Positions 1 to 12,590 of a DNA stretch of 64,000 nt are shown piece after piece (position 1 is the first letter of the stretch; every line of letters begins with the position of its first letter). The stretch spans positions 130,533 through 194,532 of the forward strand of contig JAYKAV010002765.1 of assembly GCA_035582835.1 (NCBI GenBank), read 5' to 3'. The notes beneath the pieces are model-generated. The model made no database searches, was not told where the DNA came from, and was given only the letters and a program-made list of their open reading frames with translations. The stretch comes from Phoebastria nigripes. Its lineage: Eukaryota; Chordata; Aves; Procellariiformes; Diomedeidae. Made by a program: the position numbers and the translations under genes.

Positions 1-1490
1 TTTAAACCAACCCATATATTACAAAAACAATACAGAGAAGCCCTGCAAACCTGTTAGTGTACAAAACAGGGTAGCAGAGAGAAAGCACAGGAGAATTAAA
101 TTGTCAAGGATTATTAAGAAAAATAACAGTGCATACTAAAGGGCTCCTGTAAAGCTGTTTTACACGAGCTGAAGGATGTCATTTCCATATGACTGCGATT
201 TTGCGTGAAGTACAGATGCTTTCAGAAGTGTCACTATTTAGCTTATTTTGGAAAAAACCCAACAACTAGGCAATGTTTGAGATGAGATAACTGAAAAACA
301 AATGTTATAGGCTACCTCACAAAGCTAGCTACTGAATTTACTTACATTAGTTTAAAATTTCATTGAGGCTTTGCACTCCACTCCTTCCAAACTTCGTAAC
401 TTCAGAACTGAAAGAGGTCTTTGTTAGAGAAAGAACAAATATTTCTCAGGTTAGGTGCTCAGACAATAGAAAAAATAGTGCAACTGTTTGCTACATTATA
501 TACCCTTCCAGCATATCTATCAAAATATTCAGACTTGTTTTTTATTACCTTCTCATTTAAAAAAATACAGTGTTCTGCTTTCTTTCTTTCTTTTGATTAG
601 GAAATTATGGACATCTTTAGATATATTTAAAATAAAACCCCAGCAACCCAGAGCTAGTCCTGCAAGTTGATCCACTGAAGCAGATGTCAGAAATGTAGAA
701 GAGGTGTTATTAATCCAGTTGACTCCAGGTGGAGGGCAAAGGTCCCTCTGGATAGAGCAGCTTGCAGGCTCAGGAACTTCGATCATCCTTGCGAAGACAG
801 TAACTGAGAACAGTTTTAGGCCTAGATCTGTAAACAGTTCAATCTTATTCACTCGTTAATGGGACAGAACTCCGCAGGAAATGCGACATCACCTTAATGA
901 CTGCAGCTCAGGAAGCTCCCAAAACAATACCAGAACAAGCAGGGACTTGTGAGGGAGGCTGTTCAGCAATCTCGGTTCTGGCCAAGGAATACACCTTTTG
1001 TTCACAATGAGATTTAGAAACGTGCAATCTGGCTATAGCAGCTTGGACACACATCTGAGAACTACAGGTGTGACTAGATTTGAAATACCCATGGCGTAGC
1101 ACATTGTGGTTGGTTGTTTTCACTGTATTAGGTTAGTGCTTAATGGCCTTGACCCTACAATAAATCACACGGAGCTTTTCAAGTCTCCTGTGTATGGCAC
1201 TTCCACTCCCCTTGCCCTACCCCAAGTGCATTACCACTAATTCTGATTTGCTAAGAATAACAAGGGACTTTGGGTTGAGTAAATGCTGACTGCAAAGCGG
1301 TGCATTTTATATATTTACAAAATCTGAATTTCTAAAAGGTAGCTTTGGGTTGTACGGGTACTGACAATACAAGCTTCATGGCCACATCTTACTCTTCTGC
1401 TTGGGGGAAACGCTTTGTGGTTTGCTAAGGCAGATAATGATTAAGATCTTCCTACAGGAAGAGACCTTACATCACTGATCTTTGCACTTA

Positions 1491-1540
1491 CAGTGATAAG
1501 TCCTTACTTATCACTGACCTTACTGTCAGCGAAGGTCAGT
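1491..1540. repeat. Two overlapping perfect inverted repeats
   Basis: CAGTGATAAG (1491-1500) and CTTATCACTG (1507-1516) form a 10-bp stem with a 6-base loop. ACTGACCTT (1513-1521) and AAGGTCAGT (1532-1540) form a 9-bp stem with a 10-base loop. The stems share ACTG at 1513-1516, so only one can form fully at a time. The second stem also carries two AAGGTCA nuclear-receptor-type half-sites in opposite orientation. Function is unknown. Confidence 0.75.
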
Positions 1541-4500
1541 CAAGGAGGTGGATAAGAAGGGCTGAAGAACATTGCTGGCTTCCAAATGTTTGCATGCTCC
1601 GATACCAAGGAATGAAAAGAATAGAGAGAAGACAAGGGGAGAAATAAAATGAAGGCATGGAGACACATGGTTGTGACAAGGGGTTTAAAAGGATGGATGC
1701 GAGTTCACATCAGGGTACTTTGGGGAGGAATGAAGAATGATGCAGCCTAAAGGATCAGATAGTGACTTTTGAGACGTTCCTGAGAAGTGACTTGTCTCTG
1801 TTCTCAGCCTTTGTTAATTGTGGGTAATAGTAAGAGCCCCTTTGAGCCCTACTGACATAAAGCTGTGGATTAAAATGAAGTGATGCTGCTGTACAGATGA
1901 TACTTGACACATTAACATTCCATGCTTAAGAAACCTAGGTGGTTTTTGCTTTTGCAGGGAGACTAAGCAGAGCTTTGGAAGGTAAATCTTGCATGTATTC
2001 GACCAACATGGGAAGATTTTCGAGTATTTTCTACAACTGAAAAATATCTTCAATAGCAGCCTGCATAGGAAAGATAGAGTAGGTGGCACAATGCTCCTAA
2101 GACTTCCCAAAAAGATGGAGACACCATTTGCGCATATACAAAAGGGTATTTGCCTTAGTACCAACAGATCAAGTCTGCCTATGACACTCAGGCAAACCTG
2201 CCTTCAGTGGCATGTCATTGCGATGATTAGGCATGTGACAGGTTTGTATTATCAATCGGGTTGTTTTCTTTTCCAGTTCCTGTCTGTGTTGCTGTAATGC
2301 CCAACACAGGTTACTGCAAAAGTAGGTCTGGCCATGTTGTCTCACTGTAAATACTCTGGCACAGGCCAGAATGAGAAAAAATTGCCATGCGTTTTGTTCT
2401 GCAAAGGCACGTATTCCCCCAGAGTCTCCTGGGTAGACAGTTGGACTCTTCCCTTCTACTTTGTGCCTGAAAGGCCAAAAACTAAAATGCAACATGGTTG
2501 GTCCCTACCTGTTAGGAGTTCCCTGCCTGTCCAGAGAAGAGCATAGTGGTGACTTCATTTTCCCTGTTTTGAGTTGGAAAGACAACGTAAAAGGCAAAGA
2601 GGGGCTGTATGAGGAAACGCAAAAAGTTACTGTCAGATTAAGGGCAGTAGGAGACTGTAAGGCCTCAGGATGCTTTGATTTCTTTAGGATGTTCCCAGAT
2701 CAGCAGCAAAGGGCTAACTACCTGTTAAACCATCCCTATCTTTACCTTATGGTGGCTGACCAATGTACCAATAACAATATACCTAACAGAACATTGATAT
2801 CTCTCTCTTCGTCTGTGAATGGAATAAATGCACGTTTCCCTGAGGATTAGCAGGCTGTAAAATGAGGAGGGACATGCTGTACCTGATGGTTACTTCACTT
2901 TAAACTCAGCTCGGGCTGTGCGTCCAGGAAGCCAGCAGGGCTCAGAGGGGCAGAGCAGGAGTTAATGAAGCGCTCAGCTCTGCCTGTCAGAACCCTGATG
3001 TCTGACATTATCACCAGGGACCTGACAGCCCTTTTCCTTTCTGCGCATTAACCAGATGAAATCCAATTCTCCAGAGCTCTGAATGCTCTGAAAGCACAGA
3101 AGCTTTTTGATCTGGGATTCTGATTTTTGGCCTATTTCTCTCAATAATGGAAATCATCCGTAAAAGGAATAATTTTCCAGATTCTGCTCTGTGATTAGCC
3201 ACAGAAAACCCAGTAAAATTACATTGGATAAACGGACAGAGCTACGTGAAATTAATAACTCTCAGCAGCCTGCAGAGAAATGTGAAGAGGATATTAACAA
3301 CTGGAATTGTTTGAGAATAGCAAAAAGAAAGCTGCTAATAATAGACAAAATACATCACAACCTATAGACTAAGGACTCCTGTTTTTGTCCCAGACACAAA
3401 GGCGCATTTTCCCTTTATCTTCAAATGGATGTACAGGATAAGACTTAATAGCTGTCTGCTGCTATTCACTCTTGATTTGGGACTTGTTACTACAGGCTGC
3501 TCAGCAGTTTGGTGGGATGCTGACCATCCTCAAGTCTCATTGCAAACAAGGATTTTGGAGAAGGGATCTCATTACTTCTGAGGTATCTATCAGCTCAGTT
3601 GCCCACTCAAATGGCTAAATACATTATTTGTAGCAGACGAGTCTGCTACTGTTGTTGCATCAGTTTCAAAATCTGTTGTTCAGTTTTGCAAGTGTGTTGA
3701 CACAGAAATACATCCTCCTTCCTAATTTTATTTTAGGAGGATGTTAATGCTGTGGATAAGCACAGACTCCTAGCCCTGCAGATAAAAATATAACAGGAGT
3801 AGCTGTGTAGGTTTCCCTAGCCCGTTCTCCTATCTAATGCGCCTTTGCACCCACCTCCGTAGCTGTTCAGCCTTTAGTGTCTTTGCTGTGGTGGCTGCAC
3901 AGCTGCCGTGTCGAGCTGCTGGCTGCTTAGAGCAAAAAAATTCTTAAGAGACAGTTCAATTATTTGATATGTTGCTATCGATCCCTAGAGGCCATGGCTA
4001 GAAGAGACGCGTTAGGGCATCCAGTTTTTCTACCTGCTTCCCATGGCTCATTAATAACTTTGCAGAGCACATACAGTATTGCTGCTTGCATTTGTACAAT
4101 ATGTTTACAACATAGCTAGGGGCCTAACACTGCATATAGAAAGTGTTTTGCTTTGTCTACTACGTAGCAAACTCCAGTCAGGATCTTGTAACTTATCTGT
4201 GCTAGATGCTTTTATTTAAAGCACAGATCTTCTATAAGTGGAATCCTGCTCTCATGCTGAACACAAAGTACTCAGCAAAGCACAGAGCCCTCTTCTGCTT
4301 TTACAGAAGAGCTTCAGAGAACAGCTCTGGGGAATGTGTTTGGGCTTCCTCGTCACCCCTCAGTGAGTGACAGCAGTTATCCAACTGCCTGGCTCCAAGG
4401 AAGGGAGAAGCTACAGTGCTCCAAGTCAAGCTGTGTTGACAGTTCAGGGTATGACATATGTCCACATAAAGAAGCAGTAACACATTTCACAGGACCATAC

Positions 4501-7500
4501 CTGTGACACATCCACCATTCATCCACTTCTCCACTCCCCTCTGTGGCTTCTCTGAACTTAATGATGGATGAGTCCCCTTTTTCAAGGGTTGAATTTAAAC
4601 CTTCCCTAACCACCTAGAAGATGGAAATGGTTGTAGTGGATCAAGCCTGAACACAACATCCAGAAACACGCGGTATGTTATCACTATCAGAGTTTGAACC
4701 AGCTCTGCCCACTACAATTTAGAGATCTTTAATACACCTGACAATATTCTGCACAGACTCTCGTGTGCAGTATCCTTGCACCTGCATCCTAAAACTATTT
4801 TTTTTCCAACAGAAAAGCTGCACAGTTAGTGTGCAGTTTAACTATGAGATAGGAAATGCCTGCACTTGCTGCCTGCACCCAGTTTGCCATGTCACGCTGT
4901 CAGGCCGATTACTTTAATTAAAGTTCCATCTGGCCCTTCTTGACAACTCAGCCTCTAACGATGAAAATGTGTATGACAATGATCAGGATGAGGGAGGCAG
5001 AACTCATTGTTTTCCAACACTCCTGCTATTACTGTCAATTTCACATGAAAGTATAGTTCTTTGGGAAAAGCAACACAAAAGTGTCACTCAGTTTCATTAG
5101 CAGAGCGGTAGTTCTTTGCTGTTCCTGCTCTAAAGGTCTTTCATGGGTGAAGAATTTAGTCCAGTGCTTTGGGAGAGAAACACAAACATTGCTAATTGCA
5201 CTTAGATTGATATTCCAGGAAATTTAAACAAAGCACTCCGCTGGCAAATTCATTAAGCAGTAGAATAATCCCACTGGGCAAGTACCATTGTGTCAAACCG
5301 GTTTTAATCATGGTGGAAATGTTTTGCTCTTCATGCAAAAACAGCGCTTGCAAGATCTGGCGTAACTGGAGAGCCTACAGAAACACTGAAGAAAAGTCCA
5401 TGAGTAATTGATACAATTACAAAGGCAACAGAATATCAGAAAATGGTTGGGGACAGTACATTACATTAAGCAATATTTCCATGGGTCCTACATGTTCGAA
5501 CACCAGACCTTGTCCTGCTCAATTCTGCATTGGAAACTTCTCTGCAGCCTTCCAGCCTCACTTAACAGCTTGCTTTCTGCTCAGAGAGAATAAGGAGGAG
5601 TGTAAGAACAGGAAAGGTACACAATTTATGCAGCTCCCCTGTTTTTTATTATCCTGTTCCTATGAAGGAATGAATAGCTATTTTAGGACAGTCAAAATCA
5701 TCATTTTTGTATCATTCTTAAGACTACAGCTATTTTATTAGACAGAATTTGCTTTCTGTCCCACTGATCTTCCAGAACTGGGCTTCTCAAACTTCTTCCG
5801 AGCACAGATCTCATCTGTCCTCAACCATCTTCACAAAATCCTGCCTCCAAACAAGGAAATAACGGCACACACAGAAGCTCTGGCCCTCAGGTGGGTTATT
5901 TTTTTTCTCATCCTCAAAATAACTTAGTTTCTTCCCCCTGCCCCTGCTAGCTCTGTTTGCATCTTTCCCAGCTTTAAAGGCCAGTTCATAGAGAGGGAAA
6001 AAAATATACACAGTGACTACTGAGTGGTTATAAATAGCGATTTGGGGCATGCTGCTTTGATTCAAGTAACTGTCCACCAGCCCTGCAGGAAAATGGGTTT
6101 AAAGAGAAAAGAAAAACATCCAAACCTCTCTATACATGTGGCAGCTCTTAGTCCAGCCTCAAGCTTAGTGACAGGCAAGTGTCAAAAATAGTCTCTGGGC
6201 CTGCAGACAAGGCTTTCTGGAATTAGGGTAGTAGCTGTATGAGACAGAAAACCTACACAGTATATGCAGACATAGAGGAAGAATTTGTCTGCTACTCTCA
6301 AGGTGCAGATATTTTATATATTTGTGTTTATTTTTTAAGGGGGAAGAGGGAGACTTCTAACAGAGGTGATTTTTTTTTTTTCTTCCCTCAAGATTTTATA
6401 ATCTCTGAAACAAGGAAGGCTACAGCTTGTTTTGAAAAGATACAGCTCTTGAAAAGGAACCACTCATGGGAACAATGCAGTGAAAATGTTGTCCCTCAAC
6501 AGAACAAATCCAAATGATAATCAGAGTTGTTACCTAAAGCAGGCAAATAATATATATATAAGTGATATAAAAATCACTTCCAGGAGACTCACCAGAACCT
6601 AAAGACATAATAATACTGAAATATAAGCACTTGCATATCTGTCACTTACTACCTTTTTTGTGCTGTTTCTGCCCCAGGACATACCTGACTCCCGCACTCA
6701 CTCCCTCGTGAGCACAGAAGTGTCCAATCTTTCAACTTTATTTACCTCACAGACATCATTCATTGTTAATTAGGCTTCGCAATTTCCCCCATTCTTTTGA
6801 TACACCAATAAGCTTATGAAAGTACACGGCTGCTGTGGGAAATCTGGATTACAGTGAAATGAGCCAAAAAGCGTGGTATTTGGCCTTTGTTTCCTGGAAG
6901 GGACACATCTACAAACCACTGCAATCCCGTACCTCTAGACAGAAATGGGAGCTTGTGCTGGTGCTCTGTTTAACTGTCCCTCCTCTGGAGTGCAGAGGGT
7001 CTGCAGACCAGCCACACCTTGCAATAGCTGTGCCTCCTCCTGCAAACAGCAGACAGGTTTAGCATCAATTCATAGATTATCAGATCCAGTAATTGATACT
7101 GGAACTTGTACTTCATCAGAACTGAGCCAATGCTGACCATTTACTCCATCTGGAAAACTAAGATGTACAGCAAATATGACATAGAACAATTTCATACAAC
7201 ATTATACTACAGTAAAAAATGCACAGAAAAGCTGACAAAACCCAGAAGAGCTGCTAGAAAAATCTAAACAGTAGAAAATAAGCACTTACTTTATAAATCT
7301 CACTTTCTTTCTGTATTTGCTATACCCACGCTGGTCTCTCTTTTATTACATTTCTGTACAAAACTGGTATTGGCTCTGTTCTCTGTTAAAGCTCGCATCT
7401 CCATACAATTTGCAATTGCATCCAAACCTTCTGCCATCAAGATTCAAGATTATTAACTTGCATTTCATTTCCATGATTGTGGCAGCACTTAATTAACAAA

Positions 7501-7510
7501 GTCCCTACCT

Positions 7511-7569
7511 ACATGTATTTATATAGATATACATGTATATATACACACATACATACATACACACACACG
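7511..7569. repeat. TA/CA-type microsatellite
   Basis: An alternating purine-pyrimidine tract of TA, CATA and CA units. It contains the 14-bp palindrome ATATACATGTATAT (7527-7540) and ends in runs of ACAT and AC. It begins about 50 bases 3' of the C14orf132 stop codon, so it is probably transcribed as UG/UA-rich RNA in the 3' UTR. Confidence 0.85.
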
Positions 7570-7621
7570 ACAAATACTGTTGCAGTTATCCTCTCTTCCA
7601 GTGTTTGGAATGACAGTCATT

Positions 7622-7930
<309 letters not shown>

Positions 7931-8727
7931 CTAGCAAACCTGCAAAATTACTGAGATTTCTTGTACGTGGTGCTACTCTGTCAGGAATACCACAGACACA
8001 CACTTTACACTATTTCTTCCATTTCTGTTAGAATCAATATTATTGCAGGAAACCTATGTATATTACATGGAATATACATAAGAGCTGGCATACAGGCTCC
8101 AAGTCAACCTAAGTAATTATATGCATTTAGAAAGAAGAGATACAGCTATCCACAAAGCATTCACATACCAAAATGTAAGTTTACAGCAATGTGGTTGCTT
8201 TGTGACTACCAGCAATGGACTCATACTGCACAAANGCATCGAGCAAGAACAGCAAGGATGTGATGCAGGGAATTTGTTCTGCCTTTATGTATGCCTGTGG
8301 TGGTGCATTCCTTCCCCCGACTCTCTTAGGCCACTCTATGATCTCAGAAACTCCTGATGAACTTTGGCCTTTGTGTAATGAACTGGACGGTGAAGCATCC
8401 CTTGACTGTACTCAGAACTCTTGCATGGCTGAAGTGGGGGAACAGCACTGACCGTACCAGAACTCCTGCTACCTAACCCAGGTGGGGGATGAAATTGGGG
8501 ATAATTCATCATCCCCTGACACCCCTGAGTCGTAACTCAAGTGGAATGGCACCGTTGTTGCTGAAACCACCACCTTGGACTGTGGCCAGTATAGAAGTTT
8601 ACGGATGACTAAAGCCAATCATCTTACAAACCTATAAATGGTGGTCCTAAGTGAGGCCCTTTGAGCTCTCCTGGACCGCAGCGGGCTGTGCCCAGAGTCT
8701 CCCTCTGAGTGGGATGCCTCTCAGAAT

Positions 8728-8749
8728 TCGCAAACTCAAGAGTTTGCGA
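8728..8749. repeat. Short perfect inverted repeat inside the LTR
   Basis: TCGCAAACTC and GAGTTTGCGA are 10-bp arms separated by AA. They lie in the middle of the LTR-like element and could form a tight hairpin or bind a dimeric protein. Confidence 0.8.
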
Positions 8750-8894
8750 TATTCGGAGGACCATTGGGACCTGGGCTGAAACACTCCTCGGCCGAGACAC
8801 TCCTCGAGGCTCAACCCTTCACCCGTTGAGAAATGCCAAGACATTTAGCGTGAGTATTTCACGACATTTGAGGGGAATTTTTAACAGGTACCTT

Positions 8895-8970
8895 TATCTA
8901 GCTTTAGGCCTTTATACCTTTATAAATTTATCTAGCTTTAGGCCTTGATAGATCTATCTAGCTTTGGGCC
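8895..8970 (+). repeat. Triplicated 16-bp motif inside the LTR
   Basis: TATCTAGCTTTAGGCC occurs at 8895-8910 and 8929-8944, and with one change (TTTGGG for TTTAGG) at 8955-8970. Start-to-start spacing is 34 and 26 bases. This is a repeated U3-like block upstream of the larger tandem array. Confidence 0.85.
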
Positions 8971-9182
8971 CTTATGTGTGATGTGTTTGTGTGTATTGAT
9001 TTAGACAATCAGTAATAAGCATAATCTGTAATCAAGTCGCTTTAGTAATTGTAGTAAACTTGATTAATTCACTTTGTAACTGCTAAATTAGTCAATGATT
9101 AAGTGCTGTTAAAATCTTACGATTTACCTTAAAACTGTGAATGAACTTTAGGTTGCTGCTAAACACCTATAATCCCTTAGGC

Positions 9183-9625
9183 ATAAACCGTTGACCATGT
9201 CTGAGACTAGGGGTAGATCCAGCCACACCTAGACTCCTCTCTGAGAAGGAGTTTAGAAAGCAAGGGGGTCTACTCTGAACCTCGTGACTCAATGGGAGGA
9301 TTTCCCTATTTCTTGTATTTCTCCTATTTGATATAAACCATTGCCCAAGTCTGAGACTAGGGGTAGATCCAGCCACACCTAGGCTCCTCTCTGAGAAGGA
9401 GTTCAGGGACCAAGGAGGTCTATTCTGAACCTCGTGACTCAGCGGGAGTGTCTCCTTATCCCTTTTGTATTAGACACATACCATTGTCCAAGTCTGAGAC
9501 TAAGATTGGATCCAGCCGGGTCTTCTCTGAACCTCATGACTCAACGGGAGGGTCTCCCATACCCCTTTGTCCTCAATCTCTGTATAAATCATTCCAACTC
9601 AATTCTGACATGATTTTCCCTGTGT
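9183..9625 (+). repeat. About 3.5 copies of a 143-150 bp tandem repeat in the LTR
   Basis: Each unit opens with ATAAACCATT-like sequence, then AGTCTGAGACTA, GGATCCAGCC-like sequence, and ends with CTGAACCTCGTGACTCA plus a GGGAGG segment. The marker CTGAGAC falls at 9201, 9351 and 9494, giving steps of 150 and 143 bases. A further partial unit starts near 9592. There the opening ATAAA motif is the putative TATA box of the LTR, so the array looks like repeated duplication of the block just upstream of the promoter. The third copy has lost part of its centre. Confidence 0.85.
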
Positions 9626-9773
9626 ATGCTTAGTCCATGTAATAAGTAATAGAGTGAACCTTGCCATCGAATTCTATTAAGTCGCACTTTTATAAATTTC
9701 TATTAAAATCACTTTTCGCTGATACCTTTGCCGGTGATTCTTTAAGCGGCCTCCAAACCGCTCATTTGTGACA

Positions 9774-12590
9774 ATGGCTCAGAAATGAACCCTTGATTTA
9801 GCTAGAGATCATGCAAAAACATATGAATTGCAAAAGTTGTTACTGTAAAACAGGTGGCGTGTACTCAGTGCTCTAACTTCATCTGCAAAACATACCATTG
9901 CAACGATGCAGGATTTATAAATCTATACAGTGGAAAAACTTCAAATTGGATTTTGAAAGGCTCCACAGCAATGAAGTGGCAAATCTCCAACAATTCTCCC
10001 ACCCCAGACTTCTCCGACTGGGAAGGATAAAGTTTCTTTAGTGCTCTTAGTGGATTCCTCAGTGGTACGAGGAAAAGTTCTCAGTAAGAGAGCAGTTATT
10101 CAATACAGGAATATGGCAAAGTTAAAGAAAAAAGGAATTATTTAACCTCGTCCTTATACAGGTTTTAGTTGTCTTCCCAACTTCATCCTAGATCAAAACA
10201 CATATTCTTCATGATTCAACAACTATTTTACCCTCTACTTAGAGGTGTAAAACACGTCCTTCTGCAAATGTATGGATTCCTCATTCAGGCAAGAGAAGGA
10301 TACCTAACGCTCTAATAAGACTGTCTACTACTAAAATAAAGTTCACACAGAAGGTTTTTGCTTCCATCCTTATTCCTTGTACGTTTGGGAACGCAGGTCT
10401 GGAAGAGTCTCCTCTGGCTCACTGAGTGCAGGCTCCACAGTCTCATGCAAGTAGAGGACATTGTTTCAGAAAAAGCTGCAGAACATCTACTTCACATACC
10501 TGTAAATGCTTAGGACACACACCTCTCAATATCCTCTAAAAAGCCAAAAAGCTGCTCGGCAACCTCAAAAACCACAACTGTTAGGTACTGCAGGAAGAGC
10601 ACAAGCAGTGTGGGTATCGTAAAGCCCCAAGTCTCTGCAGTACTCGGTAACTAAAACTCCCAGACCATTGTAGTAGGTAGGTAGACCAAACCCATGGCAT
10701 TACTGGCAAAAAAAAAACCAAACCACCCAGAGCCATGTGTCCAAATCTCTCTGCCAGCCTGACCAGAAGGGCAAAATTCCATCATGGCATTGATGACTGG
10801 TTTGATCTTGAGCAATGAGTAAAACCTAGACATCAGTGCATCCTACCTACACTCTCCTTTCAAATCTCATAGAACTCCAGTGCTTCAAGCAAAGCTGAAA
10901 AGAGTCTGGGAATGTTCTCCTTAAGAAACACTCTTGCTGCAACACCAACCAACCTTTCTTTCCCCACAGTGGCTTCCATGCTGCTGCTGTCACCTTCCAA
11001 CCTTTAGACGCAATTACAATCTCCTGTTTTACACCCCACTTGTAAATGCTTTTGGGTTTTTTCCATTATTATTCTTTGCCTTTCTCAATAGGGCTTTCTT
11101 CTGCAGATGAAATCTTCTGGCTCGGTAAAAACAAAATAAAATCCTTCCTGCTGTTATACTAGTAGTAGTACTATTACAACTAGCAGCAGCACAGTACTGT
11201 TGAAGTCGCCACGGCCTATAAATAACAGAGGAACCAACCTTGCCTTTGCTCAGCCACATCACAGAATGCTGCTATACCATCAGCATTAAATTACCGTGGC
11301 CAATACTCACCGGACTGGTAAATCAGTCTCTTTCAACACCTTGTCCTTCAACTCCCGCATCACATTTTGACTCTCCCAGTAACCTCTCCCTTTGGCACCA
11401 AACTACACCCCACCTGTCTGTGTGCAGCTGTGCTATGGAGGCTGCTAGATAGGACAGGATTTGAGCCACTTCTCCTCTCCACAGTGGTGGCTGTAATCTA
11501 CAAATTGGAGAGAAGAATTTGAGAAGCTTGAGAATAAAGCAGCTTTTTTTGCTTGCTATTCATAACATTTTACAAAGCTATAAAAGACAGACTCTCTTTC
11601 AAAGCTGACTGCTGAACAAATTTCATCTGTACTAGAAAATATCATGTCATATTCAAAATGAAACAGAGAATGATGAAAGACCACAATGGATATGTCATAC
11701 AACCTAATCCACATTAAATAAAATTATCTTTGAAATCAAATATGATTAGACAAAAGCAGTTTGCAAGAAACCAAACAGGAAATTGCAAAAGTCAAGTTCA
11801 ATACATTCCCCCTGCATCAAAGACTTTTTCTGCCAGTTTCAACACAGAGTGTTTTAAAGAGAGCAAAAGCTTCCATTTCACAACAAGCCCAGCTTGATGT
11901 TTTGAATCCAATTCCACTGGCCTTTTTTATGTCTTGGGATTTGATAAGGAAAACATTGCTCAGTTTAATCAGGATTTCTTTTTATGTAGAGATTCCCATA
12001 AAAGGCAATTCCGACTTCAAACACAAAAAGTGTATTTATGCAGTGATGCTGCCTTTAACAGCTATGGAGACACTAGTTAAAGACCTTCACAGCAAATGAC
12101 AGGCATACATTTACCATACTGGCAGCAAAATGCTCAATCTGAGGTGCTTGCCTCCTTAGCACACCATTTTAAGGGTATCAGCATTTAGGATGGTCAATTC
12201 TGCAAAATCTTTCAGCTGGAACAACCATCCAAAATATAGAGGTACACACACATGTGCATGTGCTCAAGACAGTGGGAAGTCATGAGCACTGTTCTGGTGA
12301 GTGATACCTGGTTTTTGGGCCACAAATTCTGTGCCCTTAATGAGTTACTTGAAGTGACAAGCTTCCACCCTGTTAGTCCACCTGGTGCTGTCACAGAGGC
12401 AGGGAGCATTCGTGTAGCAGCACAGCTACACACCACACTGCAAACAATGTCAGATCTGAATCTCCTCATTCTGTCTAAGGCTCAGACAAGCTGTTTGCAC
12501 TCTCTGAGGCTAACACATGGTGAAACAGCTCATCTGAATCTCCGAAAGGCTTGTGATGACCTGATATAAAGCACCGACATTCAGCGCCTG
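9774..12590. other. Intron stretch with no recognised feature
   Basis: AT-rich intronic DNA between the two LTRs. Short frames on both strands look like chance. No transposable element, RNA gene or exon was recognised. A few AGT/CTA trinucleotide runs occur near 11159-11180. Confidence 0.5.

Larger units (their letters stand above)
1..7621 (-). other. C14orf132: Putative 3' UTR and downstream flank of C14orf132
   Basis: No coding exon is recognisable here. Read on the minus strand it follows the C14orf132 stop codon directly, and the first part is U-rich as expected of a 3' UTR. Minus-strand AATAAA signals (TTTATT on plus) lie at 7342-7347, 6737-6742, 6327-6332, 5734-5739, 5645-5650, 4211-4216, 3727-3732 and 541-546. 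The sequence alone does not show which one is used. Minus-strand Pumilio-type TGTANATA motifs occur at 7538-7545 and 1312-1319. A 14-bp palindrome (ACTTTAATTAAAGT) sits at 4911-4924. The mammalian mRNA, as I recall it, has a long 3' UTR, so several kilobases may be transcribed. BDKRB2, the expected next gene, was not seen. Confidence 0.45.
8350..9773 (+). mobile_element. Solo LTR-like element with internal tandem repeats
   Basis: The 3' part has LTR architecture in plus orientation: a TATA box (TATAAA, 9593-9598), a polyadenylation signal (ATTAAA, 9702-9707) and a terminus ...TTTGTGACA at 9773. The upstream region holds duplicated blocks, which is typical of avian ERV LTR enhancers. The left end is uncertain. 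A 5-bp direct repeat ATGGC at 8425-8429 and 9774-9778 would place the start at TGAAG (8430), but a 47-bp duplication (8404 onward, 8448 onward) straddles that point, so the element may begin near 8350. No primer-binding site or internal coding region follows, so this is probably a solo LTR. Superfamily (ERVL or ERV1) is not assigned. It lies about 0.5 kb upstream of C14orf132 exon 2, antisense to the gene. Confidence 0.7.
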
